This document shows positions 49,432 to 54,921 of a stretch of 54,921 nucleotides of DNA, in pieces. The stretch's first letter is position 1, and every line of letters starts with the position of its first letter. Under the pieces are notes generated by a model. That model saw only the letters and a list, made by a program, of their open reading frames with translations. It did no database searches and was not told the origin of the DNA. The stretch is from contig NZ_JAIJZW010000013.1 of the NCBI RefSeq assembly GCF_019753765.1, positions 20,307-75,227 of the forward strand, read 5' to 3'. The position numbers were made by a program, and so were the translations under genes. Source of the DNA: Microbacterium marinilacus (GTDB taxonomy: Bacteria > Actinomycetota > Actinomycetes > Actinomycetales > Microbacteriaceae).

Positions 49432-49956
49432 ATGGGAGCGCGAGCCGGTGCAGGGACCTACACGATGCGCGTCATCGGCGTGCTGCTGCTGCTCGCCGGC
49501 GCCGCGGTGCTGGCGTTCCAGCTCTTCGCCCCGCAGCAGGTCGAGCACGCGTACGGGGTGGTGAAGACCGAGGTCACGAAGCGGGTCGACGACGTGCGCG
49601 AGGAGGTCTTCGAGGAGCTGCCGGTCGTGAAGCTCGGTGTGTCGGGCGGCATCCCGGAGCTCGACCGCTGCGACGGCACGTTCACCGAGATGCTGTCGTA
49701 CGAACGCGAGGGCGTGCCCCCGGTGTGGGCCGCTCACAACAACTGCGGCGGCGACGTCGCCCTGCCGTGGGAGATCGGCCAGCGCATCCAGGTCGAGGGC
49801 AGCGACGACGTCTACGAGATCGTCGACATCCGGCTGACCTCGAAGATCTGGTCGAGCACCGACGACCTGGTCGGTCTGGGCGGCGAGCTCGCGCTGCAGA
49901 CCTGCTTCTACGGCGTCGACGAGATGAAGTTCATCGGTCTGACGAAGGTGGCCTGA
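49432..49956 (+). CDS. Membrane-anchored sortase-like protein
   Basis: Protein of 174 residues. One N-terminal helix (RVIGVLLLLAGAAVLAFQLF, about 13-32) anchors it, and a coiled segment (VKTEVTKRVDDVREEVFEEL) leads to an external domain. PPVWAAHNNCGGDVALPWEI, then GQRIQVEGSDDVYEIVDIR and GLGGELALQTCFYGVDEMKF look like a compact sortase: a His in AAHNN and a Cys in LQTC at the expected spacing. The third sortase residue, an Arg some eight residues after the Cys, is Lys here. Two further Cys residues could form a disulfide. It may be a divergent class E/F-like sortase or an inactive relative; I am not certain of the family. Confidence 0.6.
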   Translation: MGARAGAGTYTMRVIGVLLLLAGAAVLAFQLFAPQQVEHAYGVVKTEVTKRVDDVREEVFEELPVVKLGVSGGIPELDRCDGTFTEMLSYEREGVPPVWAAHNNCGGDVALPWEIGQRIQVEGSDDVYEIVDIRLTSKIWSSTDDLVGLGGELALQTCFYGVDEMKFIGLTKVA

Positions 49957-50007
49957 GCCGCGTCCGACGCCCTCGTCGTGTGAGCTCGCGCGTGGGTCGG
50001 CGATGGT

Positions 50008-50023
50008 CGCGGCCTGGGCCGCG
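50008..50023. terminator. Weak stem-loop between convergent genes
   Basis: CGCGGCCTGGGCCGCG can form a 5-7 bp hairpin between the sortase-like and GNAT genes. Short, so only a possible terminator. Confidence 0.35.
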
Positions 50024-50049
50024 CCGGGTCGGGGGTGCCCCGCGGCGGA

Positions 50050-50397
50050 TCACGCCGAGGACTCTCCCGGAGTCGCGGCGTCCGTGGGCGTCTCGCCGGG
50101 CCAGTCGACGACCGCGCCGGCGACCTCGTTCTTCGTCAGGTAGGACGCGATGAACGGGCACACGGGGACGATCGTGTCGCCGCGCTGGGCGGCGTCGGCG
50201 AGCGCCTCCGACGCGAGGACGTCGCCGAGCCCCTGCCCTCGGAACGCGGGGTCGATCTCGGTGCCCGTGAAGCGCACGCGTCCGGTCTCCTCCTCGAACC
50301 GCGCGAAGCCCGCGAGCGTCTCCTGACCGTTCTCGTCCGGCACATGCAGCTCGTAGCGCGCCTCGTCGTCGTTCCGTGTCACCTTCACGTCCGCCAT
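50050..50397 (-). CDS. Small GNAT-like acetyltransferase (YidJ/YjdJ type)
   Basis: Protein of 115 residues from ATG 50397 with a GAGGAG site. It belongs to the short one-domain acetyl-CoA-binding GNAT family: RVRFTGTEIDPAFRGQGLGD forms the acetyl-CoA loop and IVPVCPFIASYLTKN is the characteristic late motif with Cys-Pro-Phe. These proteins occur widely, from bacteria to man, and have no agreed substrate. It is convergent with the sortase-like gene and divergent from recQ. Confidence 0.88.
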   Translation of the reverse strand: MADVKVTRNDDEARYELHVPDENGQETLAGFARFEEETGRVRFTGTEIDPAFRGQGLGDVLASEALADAAQRGDTIVPVCPFIASYLTKNEVAGAVVDWPGETPTDAATPGESSA

Positions 50398-50504
50398 GGT
50401 GGCTCCTCTCGTCGGAACCTTCACGCTACGTCGTGTCCGCACGGCGGGGAAGCCGCGCGCCGTGACCGTTGTGGACGGTCGGCGCGGTCGTCGGCGACCC
50501 CGCC

Positions 50505-50510
50505 TAGACT
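50505..50510 (+). promoter_or_regulatory. -10 element TAGACT of recQ, leaderless
   Basis: TAGACT is followed by seven bases and GTG 50518, which fixes the recQ start. Confidence 0.5.
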
Positions 50511-50517
50511 CGATCGG

Positions 50518-52560
50518 GTGACGCCGACCAGCCCCGATCCCGCTCCCCGCTGGGGGTCGTGGGCCGCGATGCCGTCGCCGGACGGCGCGCCGGAGGATCA
50601 GGGCGGTCCGGGCGACTGGATCCCGTACGACGAGCCGCCGTTCGACCCGTATCAGGACGTGCCGCCTCCGGACGAGTGGGTGCCCCCGAACGAGCCGGCG
50701 GGGCAGCGCACGCCGGTCGCGCCGCCCGCGTCCGGCGTGCGAGCGCCGCAGCATGCGACCCCGCTCGAGGCGCTCAAGACCGTCTACGGATACGACGCCT
50801 TCCGAGGTGACCAGCAGCAGATCGTCGAGCACGTCGTCGGCGGCGGGGACGCCGTGGTCCTCATGCCCACGGGCGGCGGCAAGAGCGTCTGCTACCAGGT
50901 TCCCGCCCTCGTGCGCGAGGGCACCGGTCTCGTCGTCTCCCCGCTCATCGCGCTCATGCACGACCAGGTGGACGCGCTCGTCGCCAACGGCGTGCACGCC
51001 GCCTATCTGAACTCCACGCAGGCGCCCGACGAGCGCGCCCGAGTCGAGCGCGCGTACCTCGCCGGCGAGCTCGACCTGCTCTACGTCGCGCCGGAGCGCC
51101 TGGGCGGCGAGCAGACGCTGCGCCTGCTCGAGCGCGGCACGCTCAGCGTGATCGCGATCGACGAGGCGCACTGCGTGTCCCAGTGGGGGCACGACTTCCG
51201 CCCGGACTATCTCGCGCTCGGCGGCCTCGCCGATCGCTTCCCGGGGGTGCCGCGCCTGGCGCTCACGGCCACGGCGACGCCGGAGACGCACCGCGAGATC
51301 ACCGAGCGCCTCCGGCTGCCGGAGGCACGCCACTTCGTCGCGAGCTTCGACCGGCCGAACATCCGGTACCGCATCGAGGCGAAGAGTGAGCCGCGCGCGC
51401 AGCTCCTGTCGTTCATCCGATCGCAGCCCGAGGGGTCGGCGGGGATCGTGTACGCGCTCAGCCGGAAGTCGGTGGAGCAGACGGCTGAGTACCTGGCGCG
51501 TCAGGGCATCGACGCGATCCCGTACCACGCGGGCCTCGACGCGGCGACGCGGGCGCGTCACCAGTCCCGTTTCCTGCGCGAGGACGGCGTCGTCGTCGTC
51601 GCGACGATCGCGTTCGGCATGGGCATCGACAAGCCCGACGTCCGCTTCGTCGGCCACATCGATCTGCCGAAGTCCGTCGAGGGGTACTACCAGGAGACGG
51701 GGCGCGCGGGCCGCGACGGCGAGCCTGCGCAGGCGTGGATGGCGTACGGGCTGGGCGACGTCGTGCAGCAGCGGCGGCTGATCCAGCAGGGTGACGGCGA
51801 CCGGGCGATCCGGCAGCGCCAGGGACAGCATCTCGACGCGATGCTCGCCCTGTGCGAGACGGTGGGCTGTCGCCGGCAGAACCTGCTCGGCTACTTCGGT
51901 CAGGCGTCCGAGCCGTGCGGCAACTGCGACACGTGCCTGACGCCGCCCGAGACGTGGGACGGCCTGGTGCCCGCCCAGAAGCTGCTGTCGACGATCGTGC
52001 GCCTGAAGCGCGAGCGCAACCAGGCGTTCGGGGCCGGGCACCTCATCGACATCCTGCGCGGCGGGTCGACCGACCGCATCCGCAAGATGGGCCATGACGC
52101 CCTCTCCACCTACGGCCTCGGCGCAGACCTGTCGGAGCAGGACTGGCGAAGCGTCATCCGCCAGCTGCTGGCGCGCGGTCTGCTGGTCGCTCAGGGCGAG
52201 TACGGCACGCTCGCGCTGAGCGAGGCCAGCGGAGGAGTCCTTCGCGGCGAGACGCCGGTGCCGCTGCGCCGAGACGCGATCGGTCGGGTGTCGCGCTCCG
52301 GCGGCCCGCGCAAGGCCTCGGCCGCAGACCAGCTGGCGCCGGAGCATCGCGAGCTGTTCGAGGCCCTGCGCTCGTGGCGCGCCGAGCAGGCGCGCGAGCA
52401 GGGCGTTCCCGCGTACATCGTGTTCGGCGACGCCACGCTGCGCGCCCTGGCCGAGCACCGTCCCGCGAGCCTCGACGCGCTGTCCGGCATCAGCGGCATC
52501 GGCGAGCGCAAGCGCGAGGCCTACGGCGACGCCGTGCTCTCCGTCATCGCCGCGAACTGA
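50518..52560 (+). CDS. recQ: RecQ family ATP-dependent DNA helicase
   Basis: 3'-5' DNA helicase of recombination and repair, 680 residues from GTG 50518. A disordered Pro-rich N-terminus of about 75 residues precedes the helicase core: LKTVYGYDAFRGDQQQIVEH, Walker A MPTGGGKSVCYQVP (about 117-124), DEAH box IDEAHCVSQWGHDFRPDY (about 214), GFGMGIDKPDVRFV-like motif V and QETGRAGRDG motif VI. Next are the zinc-binding RecQ-Ct (C...CGNCDTC, about 450-473) and winged helix, and an HRDC domain at the end (about 607-678). Both accessory domains are present, so it is a full-length RecQ. No RecQ partner genes are adjacent. Confidence 0.96.
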   Translation: MTPTSPDPAPRWGSWAAMPSPDGAPEDQGGPGDWIPYDEPPFDPYQDVPPPDEWVPPNEPAGQRTPVAPPASGVRAPQHATPLEALKTVYGYDAFRGDQQQIVEHVVGGGDAVVLMPTGGGKSVCYQVPALVREGTGLVVSPLIALMHDQVDALVANGVHAAYLNSTQAPDERARVERAYLAGELDLLYVAPERLGGEQTLRLLERGTLSVIAIDEAHCVSQWGHDFRPDYLALGGLADRFPGVPRLALTATATPETHREITERLRLPEARHFVASFDRPNIRYRIEAKSEPRAQLLSFIRSQPEGSAGIVYALSRKSVEQTAEYLARQGIDAIPYHAGLDAATRARHQSRFLREDGVVVVATIAFGMGIDKPDVRFVGHIDLPKSVEGYYQETGRAGRDGEPAQAWMAYGLGDVVQQRRLIQQGDGDRAIRQRQGQHLDAMLALCETVGCRRQNLLGYFGQASEPCGNCDTCLTPPETWDGLVPAQKLLSTIVRLKRERNQAFGAGHLIDILRGGSTDRIRKMGHDALSTYGLGADLSEQDWRSVIRQLLARGLLVAQGEYGTLALSEASGGVLRGETPVPLRRDAIGRVSRSGGPRKASAADQLAPEHRELFEALRSWRAEQAREQGVPAYIVFGDATLRALAEHRPASLDALSGISGIGERKREAYGDAVLSVIAAN

Positions 52561-52706
52561 GCTTCCTCCCGCTCTTCGGCAGGTTCTCACGGCCCTCTTC
52601 GGGGTGTCCACGGCGCCCCGGAATGACCGTACGGACAACCCTGTGTCTTTTATGCGCTTTTTATGTCGATATCCTGGACATGCCAGTTGACTGGCTGACA
52701 CACTCT

Positions 52707-52725
52707 CGCTGAGTAAACGCTGAGT
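52707..52725 (+). repeat. Short direct repeat in the adhesin promoter region
   Basis: CGCTGAGT occurs at 52707-52714 and 52718-52725, 11 bases apart, about one helix turn, downstream of an unusually AT-rich patch (52635-52715). It may be a regulator site for the surface protein gene. Confidence 0.35.
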
Positions 52726-52786
52726 GGGTGGCTCCCGTCTGCTTGAGCCGGTGGGCGAGCCTGCGATGACCGAGCAGGAGGGGTGT

Positions 52787-54921
52787 ATGTCTGTCGAACG
52801 TAAATCCGATGCGCAGGAGCATCTGAGACGAAGGAGGCTCCTGCCGCTGGCCGGAGTAGCCGTCTCGGCGCTCGTGGCCGGGGGCGCATACGCGGGAGCA
52901 TCGGGGGCGAACGCGCTCGAGTCCGACGTCACAGAGGCGGAGGGCCGCGTTCTCACGTTCAGCGAGGGCACGATCGATCTCGATCAGGTCGCCGCCCTCG
53001 TGGAGGCCTACTCGGCGGTACCGAGCTCGCCTGATGTCGATGCGAGCCCGTTGGCGCTGTCGCTCCTCGACGGCATCGATCTGGGCCTCGGCAACGGCGT
53101 GCAGCTGTTCACCGACGGCACGAACAACGGCGTGATCGGTGTCGGCGCTCTCGGACAGCACGCCGAGACCGACGAGGCGCGGGCCTACGGAGCCTCGGGC
53201 GCGGTGTCCGATGCCGGCGCCATCTCCTGGGGCAGCACCGACCCCGCTGACAGCGCCTACCTGGACCTCGGGAATCTGCTCGACGTCGTGGGCGCGGAGA
53301 TCGGCGTCGAGGACCTGGTCGAAACGGTCGTCTCCGACCTGCGGCTCGACCTTGGCGCCGTCAGCGCGTCGGCGGAGAAGACCGTCGACGGCACGGCCGA
53401 GGGCGACTACCAGATCGCCGACGGGCGGCTCGTGATCACGAGCCCTGCCATCGGAGGCCTCGCCGAGACTCTGGACACAACCGCCGCTGAGCTTTCCGAC
53501 GCCCTGAACAGTGCACTCGGGGAGGGCGGGGCTCTCGACAGCGCTCTGTCAGCCGTGACCGACGAGGTCATCGCGCCCATCACTGATGCGATCAGCGCCA
53601 TTCCGCTCGTCGGCCAGGCCGTCGCGATCGATGACGTGACCATCGAGGCGACCGTCGACGTCGACCTGTCGAACGCACTCGCGCCGCTCCTGACCGAGCA
53701 GTTCACGAGCGACGACGCCGCGCTGACCATCGATCTGAGCGAAGGCACGATCGAGGTCGACCTCGCGCGCCTCATCGCGGACACCCAGGGTGGCGTCTAC
53801 GACGGCACCCTCAACAACCTGCCTGAGGACACCGAGCTGCTCACGCCGGACCTCGTTCAGGCGATCCTCGACGGGACGGCGGGGACGCTGCTCGACGAGA
53901 TCCCTGCACGGGCGTACGAGCTCGTCACGCAGGCGCTCGACAGCACCGACGTGAACATCGCGATCGGCGGAGAGATCTCGGCGGTCGGCGGAGTCGTCAG
54001 CGGCACGCTGGACGTGCAGCTCGACGGTCAGCTGGGTCAGCTTCTCGACCCCGACGCCGAACCGCTCGCCGTGGACGCCTCGGGAACCTCGATCAGCGTG
54101 GGGCTTCCGCCGCTCGCCGTCACGGTGCCGGTCGGGACTATCGCCGAGGCGCTGCTGACGCCGATCACGACGGAGGTGCTGCCCGTTCTGGGCGGTGTGT
54201 TCAGCGAGGTGCTGGAGGGTGCCGGCCTGACGGACACGATCTTCCGTGCACCGGTCGAGGCGGTGAACGCCTTGCTGACGCCGCTCACCGACGTGCTCAA
54301 CGGCGTCGTGTCGCTGACAGCCAACGTGAAGGAGGACCCGGGGACGTTCACGACCGACACCGCGCACTCGCCGGGCTCGTTCACGCAGCGCGCCCTCGAG
54401 CTGACGCTGCTGCCGATCCTGGACGAGCCGGTGGTGTCGCTGTCGCTCGCCTCGGCCACCGTCCGCGCGGACGCCGTGGCGTACGACACGTCGATCGAGG
54501 TCTCGCCGACCGAGGTCGCTCCGGGCGAGACCACGACGATCGAGGGCACCGGCTTCGCGCCGGAGGAGACGGTCGTCATCGAGATCACCGACGCCGACGG
54601 CAACGTGATCGGCACGATCGAGGTCACGGCGGACGAGAACGGCGAGTTCTCCGAGGAGTGGACGGTGCCGGAGGGCACCGAGCCGGGCGTCCTCGACGTG
54701 GTCGCCGAGGGGGAGACCTCCGGGACGCCGGCCACGGACGAGCTCACCGTCACGGACGGCACGAGCGGGTCGGACACCGACGCCAACGCGGACACGGATG
54801 CCGATGGCAACGTGAACGCGGCGGCTTCGGCGTCGGCGTCGGCGAACGCCGATGACGACTCGAACGCCTCGGCTCAGGCGGCTGCTCAGGCGGCGGCGGA
54901 CGCGGATGCGAATACGGCGGC
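52787..54921 (+). CDS. Choice-of-anchor G family surface protein, 3' truncated by the window
   Basis: Open from ATG 52787 (AGGAGGGG site) to the window end, at least 711 residues with no stop. A signal peptide (RRRRLLPLAGVAVSALVAGGAYA) leads to the choice-of-anchor G domain, recognised by LLDGIDLGLGNGVQLFTDG, IGVGALGQHAETDEARAYG and ASGAVSDAGAISWGS. A beta-rich middle part follows, then a bacterial Ig-like unit (SPTEVAPGETTTIEGTGFAP, about 570-650), and finally an Ala/Asp/Asn/Ser-rich low-complexity stalk. A C-terminal wall anchor (LPxTG or membrane helix) should lie beyond the edge. Likely a cell-surface adhesin or matrix protein. The AT-rich upstream region suggests special control. Confidence 0.85.
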   Translation, partial: MSVERKSDAQEHLRRRRLLPLAGVAVSALVAGGAYAGASGANALESDVTEAEGRVLTFSEGTIDLDQVAALVEAYSAVPSSPDVDASPLALSLLDGIDLGLGNGVQLFTDGTNNGVIGVGALGQHAETDEARAYGASGAVSDAGAISWGSTDPADSAYLDLGNLLDVVGAEIGVEDLVETVVSDLRLDLGAVSASAEKTVDGTAEGDYQIADGRLVITSPAIGGLAETLDTTAAELSDALNSALGEGGALDSALSAVTDEVIAPITDAISAIPLVGQAVAIDDVTIEATVDVDLSNALAPLLTEQFTSDDAALTIDLSEGTIEVDLARLIADTQGGVYDGTLNNLPEDTELLTPDLVQAILDGTAGTLLDEIPARAYELVTQALDSTDVNIAIGGEISAVGGVVSGTLDVQLDGQLGQLLDPDAEPLAVDASGTSISVGLPPLAVTVPVGTIAEALLTPITTEVLPVLGGVFSEVLEGAGLTDTIFRAPVEAVNALLTPLTDVLNGVVSLTANVKEDPGTFTTDTAHSPGSFTQRALELTLLPILDEPVVSLSLASATVRADAVAYDTSIEVSPTEVAPGETTTIEGTGFAPEETVVIEITDADGNVIGTIEVTADENGEFSEEWTVPEGTEPGVLDVVAEGETSGTPATDELTVTDGTSGSDTDANADTDADGNVNAAASASASANADDDSNASAQAAAQAAADADANTA
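54757..54921 (+). repeat. Low-complexity Asp/Ala/Asn/Ser stalk-coding repeat, cut by the window end
   Basis: Irregular repeats of GCG/GAC/AAC/TCG codons give a stalk rich in DANAD, ASASA and AQAAA. Such sequence often breaks assemblies, which would explain why the window ends here. Confidence 0.7.

Noticed and set aside
52623..52712. 29-codon ORF in the AT-rich region before the adhesin gene
   Set aside because: No ribosome-binding site or promoter spacing; likely chance in promoter DNA.

Overview
The window is about 55 kb of very GC-rich DNA, densely packed with genes. Gene content points to an actinobacterium of the Microbacteriaceae, most likely Microbacterium or a close relative: a DUF3073 protein beside purF, a sterol-carrier-like protein beside purD, a choice-of-anchor G surface protein, an Rv2578c-type radical SAM protein, DtxR/IdeR-type iron boxes, and many leaderless promoters (a -10 hexamer followed by 6-7 nt and then ATG or GTG). 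No tRNA, rRNA, CRISPR array, insertion sequence or prophage was found. The first ~80 bases are C/G homopolymer and look like a contig-end artefact. The last gene runs off the right edge inside a low-complexity tail.

Layout. 0.1-4.5 kb: a sugar-uptake and hydrolysis operon (two ABC permeases, GH1 beta-glucosidase, LacI regulator) whose solute-binding protein would lie off the left edge. 4.6-8.4 kb: small genes, a GntR/UTRA regulator preceded by a tiny coupled upstream ORF, and a secreted endonuclease/exonuclease/phosphatase-fold enzyme with two chitin-binding modules and a PHO-box-like repeat upstream. 8.5-13.8 kb: an NCS2 nucleobase permease, a secreted tannase/feruloyl-esterase-family hydrolase and a BCCT osmolyte transporter. 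13.9-19.1 kb: a lipoprotein/OmpA pair, purC, a DUF4352 membrane protein and a divergent two-component system. 19.1-31.2 kb: an MFS exporter, purD, an AraC regulator, an iron-box-controlled siderophore ABC operon with a double-length permease, then purM-purF and DUF3073. 31.4-43 kb: a universal stress protein, a PadR/DUF4097 autoregulated pair, two CrcB fluoride channel subunits, an RND efflux pump, a glycosyltransferase, a DEAD-box RNA helicase with an unusual 5' leader, an aldose epimerase and a VanY-type peptidase. 43-54.9 kb: an SOS-box-controlled radical SAM protein, an iron-box-controlled ECF transporter/siderophore-interacting-protein cassette, a sortase-like protein, a small GNAT protein, RecQ and a surface adhesin.

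The most interesting unit is the minus-strand cassette at 44.7-49.3 kb. It has two paralogous YkoE-like S subunits, one protein that fuses both ECF ATPases to the T subunit, and a flavin siderophore reductase, with a strong DtxR-type operator inside the cassette and no thiamine riboswitch. It looks like an ECF-type iron (siderophore or heme) importer, parallel to the classical siderophore ABC operon at 23.5-27.5 kb, which carries its own iron box. Other regulatory sequences worth checking are a 16S-rRNA-3'-end-like (anti-Shine-Dalgarno) stretch in the helicase leader, paired LexA-type boxes on a leaderless promoter, and a PadR promoter with duplicated operators. All assignments come from reading the sequence; no database search was possible.
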